From Nostoc sp. FACHB-892 (GTDB taxonomy: Bacteria; Cyanobacteriota; Cyanobacteriia; Cyanobacteriales; Nostocaceae), in the NCBI RefSeq assembly GCF_014698795.1, contig NZ_JACJTR010000006.1:297652-361651 (forward strand): DNA of 64,000 nt, read 5' to 3'. A program made the position numbers and the translations under genes. Every line of letters begins with the position of its first letter. Position 1 is the stretch's first letter. Below are positions 18,634 to 26,882 of this stretch, one piece after another. Below the pieces are notes generated by a model. It was not told the DNA's origin and made no database searches. It was given only the letters and a program-made list of their open reading frames with translations.

Positions 18634-18840
18634 CTAGATTGTACTCAAGCCCAGCATTGCCCGTAAGGTAAGAGTAAGGAAGACTAGGCTGCTGACAAAC
18701 AAACCCAAGATAGCGATTAAGGTAACTGGGCGCTTCAACAATGGCACTAACGGCGCAAAGGCGTTCAGAAACAGTCCTAAGACGATACTAATTAAGTACC
18801 GGGGGTAGCGAAAGACGTTATCCCAAAATCCGTCAAACAT
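18634..18840 (-). CDS. DUF751-family small membrane protein
   Basis: 68 residues, MFDGFWDNVFRYPRYLIS followed by two hydrophobic membrane segments (about 17-37 and 42-64). This is the DUF751 family, found in cyanobacteria and commonly placed just upstream of rbfA, as here. Function unknown; a membrane location is predicted from the sequence. Confidence 0.85.
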   Translation of the reverse strand: MFDGFWDNVFRYPRYLISIVLGLFLNAFAPLVPLLKRPVTLIAILGLFVSSLVFLTLTLRAMLGLSTI

Positions 18841-19005
18841 CTGAATGTAAACTGCCTTCTTATATACTTACGTTTGTTTTGATATGCTTTATCTACTCAA
18901 TTGTAATCTATGCAGCTGGAAAATTAGCCAGTTAATATAAAATATACTCCGTCGGTTATATTGGCTTTATTTAGTCACGATTATTTTAAATTAAATTGTA
19001 AGTAA

Positions 19006-19833
19006 ATGGTAATTCAAACCCTCAAGGAAACTAGCCCGCGTCCATTTTTGAAGTGGGCAGGGGGCAAAAGTAGGTTGATACAGCAATATATTCCTTATTT
19101 TCCCAACAGTTATAAAAATTACTATGAGCCATTCTTAGGTGGTGGTGCTGTTTTTTTCTATCTCCAACCAACCGCAGCAGTTTTAACTGATATTAATGCA
19201 GAATTAATTAATACTTATTGTTGTGTTCGAGATCATGTTGAGGAATTAATTTCTATATTGAAAGAGCATAAAACCCGACATGATCAAGATTATTACTATA
19301 GTGTTAGGAATAACTCCGGCGGTACTGATATAGAAAAAGCTGCTCGTTTAATTTATCTTAATAAGACTTGTTTTAATGGTCTTTATCGAGTCAACTCACA
19401 GGGAAAGTTTAATGTACCTTTAGGCAGATATGAAAATCCCAATATTTGTTCTGAGGATTTACTGCGAACAGCCTCAGAAGTGCTTTCTACATCTAAAATC
19501 AAACAAGCAAATTTTGTTGATGTACTAAATTATGCTGCAAGCAATGATGATTTTATTTATTTTGATCCACCATACTATCCTGTAAGTGAAACTAGCTATT
19601 TTACAGCTTACAGTAGCGATCGCTTTGCTAAAGATCAGCAAGTTCAACTCAAAGATGTATTTGAAAAATTAGCTGAACGTGGAGTCAAACTCATGCTATC
19701 TAATTCAGATTGTGAGTTTATTCGCAACCTTTATAGCAGTTTCAATATCCACACCATATCAGCATCTAGGGCAATTAATTCTAACGCTAAAAAGCGCGGA
19801 AAAATTACAGAAGTACTAGTAACTTCGTATTAA
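19006..19833 (+). CDS. Dam/DpnM-type DNA adenine-N6 methyltransferase
   Basis: 275 residues of the D12 (alpha-class) adenine methyltransferases. SAM binding: FLKWAGGKSRL at the N-terminus and YEPFLGGGAVFF; catalysis: the DPPY motif in FIYFDPPYYP; target recognition in between; the closing SRAINSNAKKRGKITEVLV is the family end. Relatives methylate A in GATC. The gene overlaps, tail to tail by 4 bases, a PD-(D/E)XK nuclease gene, so it may be the modification half of a type II restriction-modification system. GATC is the core of the HIP1 octamer, which is abundant in this genome. It begins the accessory island. Confidence 0.93.
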   Translation: MVIQTLKETSPRPFLKWAGGKSRLIQQYIPYFPNSYKNYYEPFLGGGAVFFYLQPTAAVLTDINAELINTYCCVRDHVEELISILKEHKTRHDQDYYYSVRNNSGGTDIEKAARLIYLNKTCFNGLYRVNSQGKFNVPLGRYENPNICSEDLLRTASEVLSTSKIKQANFVDVLNYAASNDDFIYFDPPYYPVSETSYFTAYSSDRFAKDQQVQLKDVFEKLAERGVKLMLSNSDCEFIRNLYSSFNIHTISASRAINSNAKKRGKITEVLVTSY

Positions 19834-20312
19834 AGATTATTGTTAGACCAAGCAATGAATGAACTTAAATTATGAACAGAAAGAAGATTTTGATTGAGAA
19901 CAAATTGTTTATCTAACCACGATACAGCTTGCGGTTTCATACCGCCACCGTCAATTAATACAACTGCTTGTGCAGGATAGCAATTTTGAATATTCAAGTT
20001 AAGGTAAGGAAGTTTTTCATCAACTGAACCGCTAGTTTGCTGCCATTTACACTCAATAATCAGCCCGGAAGAAACGGATGCAGCGCCAATAATGTAAAAA
20101 TCTACATATATATAGCTTCCATAAATTCCTGCTCCAATATAAACCTGCCTTGCATATCGTTTTGGTATGGTATTCGAGTTTAAGAGACATCCAAGGCGCT
20201 GTTTTTTTGGTAAATCAAAGCCCACTTGGACATATCCATGACCTAGTAAAGTTCCTTCCACAGCTTTTTCTAAAACATTGCCAGAAGTAACTGCTCTTGC
20301 ACCCTGAGTCAT
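19830..20312 (-). CDS. PD-(D/E)XK nuclease-family protein, probable restriction endonuclease
   Basis: 160 residues from ATG 20312, which has an AGGA ribosome site; the frame extends to TTG 20333 without one. The nuclease core shows as an Asp in YIYVDFYIIGA followed by IIECKWQ, the (D)...ExK signature. It runs convergent to the Dam-type methylase and overlaps it by 4 bases, which fits a restriction-modification pair. Specificity cannot be read; GATC is the natural guess from the methylase. A solitary recombination or repair nuclease is the alternative. Confidence 0.7.
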   Translation of the reverse strand: MTQGARAVTSGNVLEKAVEGTLLGHGYVQVGFDLPKKQRLGCLLNSNTIPKRYARQVYIGAGIYGSYIYVDFYIIGAASVSSGLIIECKWQQTSGSVDEKLPYLNLNIQNCYPAQAVVLIDGGGMKPQAVSWLDKQFVLNQNLLSVHNLSSFIAWSNNNL

Positions 20313-20333
20313 CTTTATCCTGGTTATCTTCAA

Positions 20334-20814
20334 AAGGTTTCCTGCTTTTAGAATTCCTTGGAAGCAACAGCAAATCCTAGATTAATAAATTTTTGATTTT
20401 AAATGCAAAAGTCTAAATTTGTCAGGTATGAAGTAGGAAAAAATTGGTATTTTTGTACTAAATAAATATAAATGTATTAATTATTTGGATCAAAAACAAG
20501 TTTTATGATTATTACCATGATGTTGGGCTACTCTTAGGAATTGGTTACAACTTTTAATAGGTGGATTTGGTATCGCGCCTAATTAATAATCATAGACTTT
20601 AGTTGATAATGCTGGGAATGTATTTTCTTTTATGATTATCTAGAGTGAAGACTGGAGTTCTTACTACGAACTTTGCAGTACTAATAGTCTATGTGATTGA
20701 TTCTCAGGGTTAGCACCAAAACTCTTTCTTTATTCCACAACTTTGTGGTGGTAGTTTTTACCATTAAAGAATTTGGCGCAGACTACAAGTTGGTAAATAG
20801 GAAAATATTTAACA
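20334..20814. other. Intergenic region upstream of the AAA+ ATPase
   Basis: 481 AT-rich bases between divergent genes. No ORF, repeat or RNA gene is recognised; it must hold promoters for both the nuclease and the ATPase genes. Confidence 0.45.
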
Positions 20815-22851
20815 ATGGACGCAACGACCACCAACCATCAGAACGTTGATAATTATACGTATATGACGGTAGCCTTGGGTAAACTCAGGGAGATTTTGGT
20901 GAAGCACGCTGACCCAAGTTTGCTGGAGAAGGATATTGCACATGGGGAAAATCTTATAGCAAAAAATCTAGTAGACGATTCTCTAATAGATGACTCGATT
21001 ACATCCAGAGAACCGTCTGCGTTAGATAGAGTCTGCGCCACTTTTAATTTAAGTAATTTTGAACGTAATTTACTGCTGTTGTGTGCTGGTGTAGAACTAG
21101 ATACCAGCTTTTCCATACTTTGCGCTGCTGCTTGTGGGAATGAACAGCGTACCTACCCTACTTTTGGTTTAGCGATGACAGTGCTAGAAGGTTTGCATTG
21201 GAGTGCTTTTACTCCCGCGGGTGCATTACGCAGATGGCAATTAATCGAAGTGGGTTCGGGAAGTGAGTTGATGAGCAGTCCTCTACGGATTGATGAGCGA
21301 ATATTACATTATTTAATTGGGGTGCAGCATCTAGATCAACATTTGTTGGGAATGGTAGAACCTGTAGTAGTTACAGAAGACTTGGTTTCATCTCACTTGC
21401 AGTTGATAGAGAAAATGACAGCTGCTTGGTGGGTAGATATTTATGATTTTCTCAAATTGCCAATATTGCAATTATGTGGGAATGAAGTTGCTAGCAAACG
21501 TCCGATCGCAGCTGTTGCTTGTCACTATTTGGAGCTAAATTTGTGTGTAATCGCGGCACACGCTTTACCAACAACTCCCAGTGAAATCAACAAGTTTAAG
21601 CAACTTTGGGAACGGGAAGTGCTTTTAGCTAATTACGCGCTGTTGATTGACTGCGATGATTTGGAAGGGGTAGACGCAAATAAAGAATCCACGATTACAT
21701 ATTTGTGCGAATGGATGCGTTCTCCGATAATTATTACCACTACCGAACGTAGGCGATCGCGTTTAAGACCTGCGCTAGTTTTTGATATCAAACGCCCCAC
21801 GACTCTTGAACAGTATACTATCTGGGAGCAGGCATTGAATGGAACATCGGAGTCGATGAATGCTCAAGTTAGTAATTTAGTGTCTCAATTTAATCTCAGT
21901 GTTCCTGTGATTCAAGCTGTCTGTTCCCAAGTCTGTGTTCAGTGGCAGCAAGCAAAGGAGTCAGAAGTTACAGGCGATTTCAACCATCTTCTCTGGGATA
22001 CTTGCCGCGCCCAAGCCCGTCCGAAATTAGATGATTTAGCACAACGGATTGATTCGGTTGCTGATTGGGAAGATTTGGTATTACCGAAATCACAGTTACA
22101 AGTTATTAGAGATGTTGCCCTCCAAGTCAAACAGCGAGCGAAAGTATATGATCAGTGGGGATTTGGAGGTAAAAGCAACCGAGGATTGGGAATTAGTGCA
22201 TTATTTGCTGGTATTAGCGGTACAGGTAAGACAATGGCAGCAGAAGTACTCGCTCAGGAACTGCGATTGGATTTATACCGTGTTGATTTAAGTGCAGTAA
22301 TTAGTAAGTATATTGGGGAGACAGAAAAGAATCTGGGTAGGGTATTTGATGCGGCAGAGTTGGGAGGTGTGATCTTACTTTTTGATGAAGCCGATGCTTT
22401 GTTTGGTAAGCGTACTGAAGTCAAAGATTCCCATGATCGCCATTCTAATGTGGAAGTGAGTTACTTACTACAACGCATGGAAAGCTACCGGGGATTATCA
22501 GTATTAACAACTAACTTGAAAAGTTCATTAGACCAAGCATTTATGCGTCGTATCCGCTTTATTGTTCAGTTTCCCTTTCCAGATTCCACTCAACGGGCAG
22601 AAATTTGGCGGCGGGTTTTTCCTAAAGCGACACCCACAGAAAATTTAGATTATCAGAAGTTGGGACAATTGAGTGTCGCAGGAGGTAATATTCGCAGTAT
22701 TGCCATGAATGCGGCCTTTTTAGCCGCAGATGAAGGGAGCGCGATCACGATGAATTATATATTGCAGGCAGCTAAGAGCGAGTATATTAAATTGGAGCGA
22801 TCGCTCACAGATACAGAAGTTAAAGGCTGGTTGAACTCACCTCACGGATAA
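20815..22851 (+). CDS. eCIS-associated AAA+ ATPase
   Basis: 678 residues. The N-terminal ~430 residues are the domain found with contractile-injection-system ATPases (ALDRVCATFNLSNFERNLLLLCAGVELD in pieces, YPTFGLAM, SPLRIDERILHYLIG). The C-terminal AAA+ module has Walker A GISGTGKT (466-473), Walker B VILLFDEADALF (519-530), sensor-1 LTTNLK and the arginine-rich FMRRIRF. Homologues (Afp15/PVC15-like) are encoded in loci for extracellular contractile injection systems, where they are thought to act in particle assembly or cargo handling. No sheath, tube or baseplate gene is in this window. Three genes with an eCIS-type leader follow directly, and the last codons of this gene are duplicated further downstream. 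Confidence 0.85.
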   Translation: MDATTTNHQNVDNYTYMTVALGKLREILVKHADPSLLEKDIAHGENLIAKNLVDDSLIDDSITSREPSALDRVCATFNLSNFERNLLLLCAGVELDTSFSILCAAACGNEQRTYPTFGLAMTVLEGLHWSAFTPAGALRRWQLIEVGSGSELMSSPLRIDERILHYLIGVQHLDQHLLGMVEPVVVTEDLVSSHLQLIEKMTAAWWVDIYDFLKLPILQLCGNEVASKRPIAAVACHYLELNLCVIAAHALPTTPSEINKFKQLWEREVLLANYALLIDCDDLEGVDANKESTITYLCEWMRSPIIITTTERRRSRLRPALVFDIKRPTTLEQYTIWEQALNGTSESMNAQVSNLVSQFNLSVPVIQAVCSQVCVQWQQAKESEVTGDFNHLLWDTCRAQARPKLDDLAQRIDSVADWEDLVLPKSQLQVIRDVALQVKQRAKVYDQWGFGGKSNRGLGISALFAGISGTGKTMAAEVLAQELRLDLYRVDLSAVISKYIGETEKNLGRVFDAAELGGVILLFDEADALFGKRTEVKDSHDRHSNVEVSYLLQRMESYRGLSVLTTNLKSSLDQAFMRRIRFIVQFPFPDSTQRAEIWRRVFPKATPTENLDYQKLGQLSVAGGNIRSIAMNAAFLAADEGSAITMNYILQAAKSEYIKLERSLTDTEVKGWLNSPHG

Positions 22852-23622
22852 ATTTGGGGGTTCCAAAATCGACGAGGTTTTACTTCCATAAAGCAGCGAT
22901 TCAAAAATCTTTACGAAGTAAAATTATACTTAAGTCGAATTTTTAGGAGGTTTACAATAAATCAATTAAGTTATAATTTTCTGTAATGACAACATAAAAA
23001 TGCTCCGCAAAAGCAAAGTTTAAGGAATTTATTAGTTAAAGTTATGCAGTTATTTAGCGGAAAAATTAAGTTAACTTTCTTAACTGAAATTTCTTGAAAT
23101 TATATTTTTTTTAAAAGAATTTACGATTACAAAAATTAAACCACATTTCGATGTAATCCCTATTCAACTACTATGACTAATCAAAAAGCCCTGGCTCGAA
23201 AGTCTACATTAACCAACACAGAAGCCCAAGATAATCAATTTGAAGCTCGTGGGTTTGCCGTGCAAAAAAAATCAGATACCCATACAAAAAAAACAGACTT
23301 AAACACCCTACTTTTGCAAGCAAAAAGCTTTGGTCACAGTATTAGCAAGTTGGCAGGGCAAGAAAGTAGTAGTGCATCGCCACAAACCAATGGATTAAGC
23401 ATACAGCCCAAGTTGAGTATCGGAGAACCAGGCGATCGCTACGAACAGGAAGCAGATCGGGTAGCATCCGTTGTAGTACAAAGGATCAATGCACCATCAT
23501 CGACAGGGGAATCTGTACAGCGTGAAGCAATGCCAGAGGAAGAGGACGAACTGCAAATGAAACCTGTGGCAGATTCTATCCAGCGCGTCGAGATTGACGA
23601 TGAGGAAGAACTGCAAATGAAA
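22778..23622 (+). repeat. Segmental duplication, copy A (ATPase 3' end + spacer + effector leader)
   Basis: About 840 bases that recur at 25022-25849: the last ~25 codons of the ATPase gene, the whole spacer, and the first ~150 codons of the effector. Identity is high throughout, with few small indels (offset about 2,243 bases). Confidence 0.85.
22852..23172 (+). promoter_or_regulatory. Conserved leader region upstream of effector gene 1
   Basis: 321 AT-rich bases with no gene. The part from about 23090 to the ATG is shared with effector genes 2 and 3 (ACGATTA..., then ATTCAACTACT directly before ATG). None of the three has a purine-rich Shine-Dalgarno sequence at normal spacing. It presumably holds the promoter. 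Confidence 0.5.
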
Positions 23623-24327
23623 TCCCAGGTGCAGCGCCAGGAAGCCATAGGTGGAGGGGAAGCATCAACGGATTTGGAATCCTCCATTAACAGTGCAAGA
23701 GGTAGTGGACAAGCGATCGCAGACAACATCCGTGAACCGATGGAGGTGGCGTTTGGCGCAGATTTCAGTGGGGTGAAGGTTCACACTGATGGTCAATCTG
23801 ACCAGTTGAATCGCTCAATTCAGGCGCGTGCTTTCACGACGGGACAGGATGTGTTCTTTCGGCAAGGGGAATATAATCCAGGGAGTCGGGGAGGTCAGGA
23901 GCTGTTAGCGCATGAGTTGACTCATGTTGTGCAACAGAATAAAAGTGGGTTGATCCGCCGGAAGTCAAATTATCCAGGCTTGATATCTTTCCCACTCAAT
24001 ATTACAAGTACCTTGCAAAGAATGGAAATGATTCAATGCGCTCAACCTGCAAGTCGATCTGATGCGTTATTATTAACATCGACAGGTTATGTTTCTTTGA
24101 GACCACCTAAATTGACGGCGGGACAAAGAGCAGGAGGATTTACTTTTAAAAATCTAGGAAACCCACTACCAGTTAGCGATGCATTAGGTAATCCAATAAC
24201 GTACAAAGAGTATGATGTGAATGCCTATAACGGAAAAGGAAGGGATGCCGAAAGGGTAGTCCTTGGTTCGGATAATAGAGTTTGGTATACAGGCGACCAT
24301 TACAATACTTTTACAGAAATTACCTGA
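23173..24327 (+). CDS. DUF4157 (eCIS-type) effector with C-terminal barnase-like RNase domain
   Basis: 384 residues. Residues 1-~78 are the shared leader (TNQKALARKSTLTN...). Next comes the PKLSIGEPGDRYEQEADRVAS motif (about 78-98), then acidic QMK/ADSIQR repeats (115-160), then the DUF4157 core with FGADFSGVKVHTD and the metallopeptidase-like HELTHVVQQ (His247, Glu248, His251). The tail (about 285-384) matches barnase: Glu346, Arg357, Arg361 and His376 stand where barnase has Glu73, Arg83, Arg87 and His102, with Arg-Arg spacing 4 and Arg-His spacing 15 in both, in a GDHYNTFTEI end motif. It is therefore a predicted RNA-cleaving toxin. A barstar-type gene begins 31 bases later. DUF4157 proteins are known eCIS cargo/associated proteins. 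Confidence 0.88.
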   Translation: MTNQKALARKSTLTNTEAQDNQFEARGFAVQKKSDTHTKKTDLNTLLLQAKSFGHSISKLAGQESSSASPQTNGLSIQPKLSIGEPGDRYEQEADRVASVVVQRINAPSSTGESVQREAMPEEEDELQMKPVADSIQRVEIDDEEELQMKSQVQRQEAIGGGEASTDLESSINSARGSGQAIADNIREPMEVAFGADFSGVKVHTDGQSDQLNRSIQARAFTTGQDVFFRQGEYNPGSRGGQELLAHELTHVVQQNKSGLIRRKSNYPGLISFPLNITSTLQRMEMIQCAQPASRSDALLLTSTGYVSLRPPKLTAGQRAGGFTFKNLGNPLPVSDALGNPITYKEYDVNAYNGKGRDAERVVLGSDNRVWYTGDHYNTFTEIT

Positions 24328-24358
24328 AGAATTATAAGTTTAGTGAAAGAAAGGAATT

Positions 24359-24841
24359 ATGTCATATCCTAACATCAGCGCTAAAGAAAGATTTTTTACT
24401 ACAACTATAAATCCAGATAGTTTTGTTCAGTGGTGGATGGCGCTCAAAAACAACTCTAAAACTCAGCCAATCCTCATATCAGGACAAGAGAATAGAACAA
24501 CCTCTAATTTTTTCAAGGAAATAGCAAGTAAGCTTGGATTTCCCAGCTATTTCGGAGGTAATTGGAATGCATTTTGGGATAGCCTTAATGACTTTTACTG
24601 GGAAAAAGATACTACCTTTGTTATCATGTTTAATCAAGCAGATAACCTGTTGATCGACGCTGAAAAGAAAGACCTACTTACATTAATCGAGATATTGAAT
24701 ACTGCCTTTAGAGAAGATGAGGCATATTCCGAAGATAGTGAGATTGGAGGTAGGTTCAAAATTATCTTTCAAGTCATCCCAGTAGGTTCTAAAATAGTGG
24801 AAGCTTTAGAAGAAACCTCTACTAACTACCTAAATGTGTGA
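24359..24841 (+). CDS. Barstar-family immunity protein
   Basis: 160 residues. The barstar signature is FPSYFGGNWNAFWDSLNDF (61-79), equal to the barnase-binding helix region of barstar; Asp74 matches barstar Asp39, while Asn70 stands at barstar Asp35. The fold continues with TTFVIMFNQADNL and DLLTLIEILNTAF. Barstar blocks the RNase active site one-to-one. Its position 31 bases after a protein with a barnase-like tail makes it the cognate immunity protein. The longer than usual length (barstar is about 90) comes from an N-terminal extension and an acidic insertion (REDEAYSEDSEIGG). Confidence 0.88.
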   Translation: MSYPNISAKERFFTTTINPDSFVQWWMALKNNSKTQPILISGQENRTTSNFFKEIASKLGFPSYFGGNWNAFWDSLNDFYWEKDTTFVIMFNQADNLLIDAEKKDLLTLIEILNTAFREDEAYSEDSEIGGRFKIIFQVIPVGSKIVEALEETSTNYLNV

Positions 24842-25414
24842 AGTGCGATCGCCTGATATTGTAGAGTGCGTTAGTGCGATCGCATCTCTATTTAGATTGA
24901 ATAAGGGGCTTGCAAAAAATAAATTATCCCAAATTATTTGTATATCTGTAGGGGCGCAAGGCCTTGCGCCCCTACAATCCAATGCGCCGCCACACCATTA
25001 TCATTTGCCCGAACAATTTCCGCGAGTATATAAAATTAGAGCGATCGCTCACAGATACAGAAGTTAAAAGCTGGTTGAACTCACCTCACTGATAAATTTG
25101 GGCGTTCCGAAATGAACGAGGTTTTACTTACATAAAGCAGCGATTCAAAAATATTTACGAAGTAAAATTATACTTAAGTCGAATTTTTAGGAGATTTGCA
25201 ATAACTTAATTAAGTTATAATTTTCTGTAGTGACAACATATAAATGCCCAGCAAAAACAAAGTTTAAGGAATTTATTAGTTAAAGTTACGCAGTTATTGA
25301 GGGGAAAATTAAGTTAACTTTCTTAACTGAAATTTCTTTAAATTTATATTTTATTAGAAGAATTTACGATTATAAAACTTCAACCACATTCAATATAATA
25401 GATATTCAACTACT
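24842..25414. other. Spacer with HIP1 repeat, truncated MITE and duplicated ATPase 3' end
   Basis: 573 bases. In order: a HIP1-rich repeat (about 24844-24886), a truncated MITE with a perfect palindrome (about 24905-24980), and from 25022 the duplicated segment: remnants of the last ATPase codons (EYIKLERSLTDTEVK, then SWLNSPH and a stop) and the effector leader region up to the next ATG. Confidence 0.75.
24905..24980. mobile_element. Truncated MITE copy containing a perfect 30-bp palindrome
   Basis: AAAAAATAAATTATCCCAAA is identical to the left part of the 9185-9285 element, and GTAGGGGCGCAAG follows as there. The palindrome at 24947-24976 (arms TGTAGGGGCGCAAGG and CCTTGCGCCCCTACA) is exact. 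The right terminal repeat is missing. Confidence 0.65.
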
Positions 25415-25849
25415 ATGAGTAATCAAAAAGCCTTGGCTCGAAAATCTACCTCAACCAACACAGAAGCCCAAGAAAATCAGTTTGAAGGTCGTGGCTTTGC
25501 CGTGCAAAAAAAATCAGATACCCATACCCATAAATCTGACTTAAACACCCAACTTTTGCAAGCAAAAACCTTTGGTCACAGTATTAGCAAGTTGGCAGGG
25601 CAAGAAAGTAGTGGTGCATCGCCACAAACCAATGGATTAAGCATACAGCCCAAGTTGAGTATCGGGGAACCAGGCGATCGCTACGAACAGGAAGCAGATC
25701 GGATAGCATCGCAAGTAGTACAAACATCGACAGAGGAATCTGTACAGCGTGAGGCAATGCCAGAAGATGAAGAAGAAATGCAAATGAAACCTCTGGCAGA
25801 TTCCATTCAGCGCGTAGAAATTGACGATGAGGAGGAACTACAAATGAAA
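25022..25849 (+). repeat. Segmental duplication, copy B
   Basis: Counterpart of 22778-23622. It starts inside the former ATPase coding sequence (GCGAGTATAT...), runs through the spacer and ends in the acidic repeat region of effector gene 2. The ATPase part is a dead fragment here. Confidence 0.85.
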
Positions 25850-26455
25850 CCCCTGGCAGATACCATCCAGCGCATGGAAACTGACAAAGCATTTAGCGTA
25901 CAATCGCTAGGAGAATCGCTAGAAATAGATATTAGCGTTTTGCAGGATTCCAAGGTGGGTCGGAAAGCGATTGAGGTCATAGAGAAACTAGCATCCGCTA
26001 AAGGGAAGGGCGGAAGGCCCAAGAAGTTAGATAACACTACAGTAAAGCAGCAGTTGGGAGACGTAATAGAAGAGGAATTTGCTACAATGGCGCACGACGA
26101 GGTAACGTATCGAACGGTAAGGGTAAAAAATGTGAACGGCGAAATATTTCAAGGTGCAGAGTTAGATGGATTGAGTTTAAATCCACTTAGACTGTATAGT
26201 ATTAAAGCGCAAAAAAAAGCACAAAATAAAGGTAGAGACATAAGTATGTACAAAGCTATCCGCGATGTTGTATTGAAGGATGGCACGATCACGGTGGATG
26301 GCTCAAACCGTGCAGACTTGACTACATTTATCCGAGAAGATAATGCGGAGCCAGAGTGGGTGGGACTAAGCTATGACCAAACGAAGTCAGGACGGGCAGT
26401 ATGGGATAAGATCACTGACGTGTGCGCCGCGATCACAGAAACCCGAAAAAATTAG
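25415..26455 (+). CDS. eCIS-leader protein without DUF4157 core, C-terminal domain unknown
   Basis: 346 residues. The first ~160 are nearly identical to effector 1: leader, PKLSIGEPGDRYEQEADRIAS, and acidic QMK/ADSIQR repeats. The DUF4157 core with HELTH is absent, so the repeats join directly to a different domain (about 165-346) with KAIEVIEKLASAKGKGGRPKK, EEFATMAHDEVTYRTVRV and SLNPLRLYSIKAQKKAQNKG. I do not recognise this domain. The basic KGKGGRPKK and KAQKKAQNKGR patches suggest nucleic-acid contact, but that is speculation. No immunity-like gene follows. The stop codon lies in a remnant of another leader. Confidence 0.75.
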   Translation: MSNQKALARKSTSTNTEAQENQFEGRGFAVQKKSDTHTHKSDLNTQLLQAKTFGHSISKLAGQESSGASPQTNGLSIQPKLSIGEPGDRYEQEADRIASQVVQTSTEESVQREAMPEDEEEMQMKPLADSIQRVEIDDEEELQMKPLADTIQRMETDKAFSVQSLGESLEIDISVLQDSKVGRKAIEVIEKLASAKGKGGRPKKLDNTTVKQQLGDVIEEEFATMAHDEVTYRTVRVKNVNGEIFQGAELDGLSLNPLRLYSIKAQKKAQNKGRDISMYKAIRDVVLKDGTITVDGSNRADLTTFIREDNAEPEWVGLSYDQTKSGRAVWDKITDVCAAITETRKN

Positions 26456-26481
26456 TTTGAAGGTCGTGGGTTTGCCATGTG
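26449..26481 (+). pseudogene. Leader-gene fragment (recombination scar)
   Basis: The end of effector 2, TRKN-stop, continues in the same frame as FEGRGFAM, matching the paralogues' leader AQENQFEGRGFAV. The TAG stop replaces the leader's Gln codon (CAG). A short piece of a former fourth leader is thus fused to the end of effector 2. Confidence 0.7.
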
Positions 26482-26882
26482 ATTTGATAAACAAATTGGC
26501 GAATGACATGAAATATTCATACCAAGAAACATTCATACCAACTTGAATAGTTATTAAGTACACGTCACCGCAAAAAGTGGTCGTAAATGAAAATTGCGAT
26601 CGCACTAGACGCTACTCATTCCAAAAGTGAATTCCGTACCTCATCTATTATGGTGGGCTGTACTAAGGTAGTGCGATCGCCCGATCTTGTAGGGTGCGTT
26701 AACGAAGTGCGATCGCTCAAATAAGAGAATAATTTAGAGCCTATGCCAAATTACTAAGTGCGATCGCCAATATTTTTGAATACGTTAAGGCGTTAATTTT
26801 ATCAAATTAAATTTATATTGTATTAGAAAAACTTACGATTAAAAAATCAAACTAAATTATACATAATACGTATCCAACTACT
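26456..26882. other. Spacer with leader scar, HIP1 repeats and effector-3 promoter region
   Basis: 427 bases. The first 26 belong to the leader scar. HIP1 octamers occur at about 26598, 26672, 26709 and 26760, the middle two within the GTAGGGTGCGTTA-type repeat. The last ~70 bases share the ACGATTA...CAACTACT sequence with the other two effector genes. No gene is supported. Confidence 0.6.
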
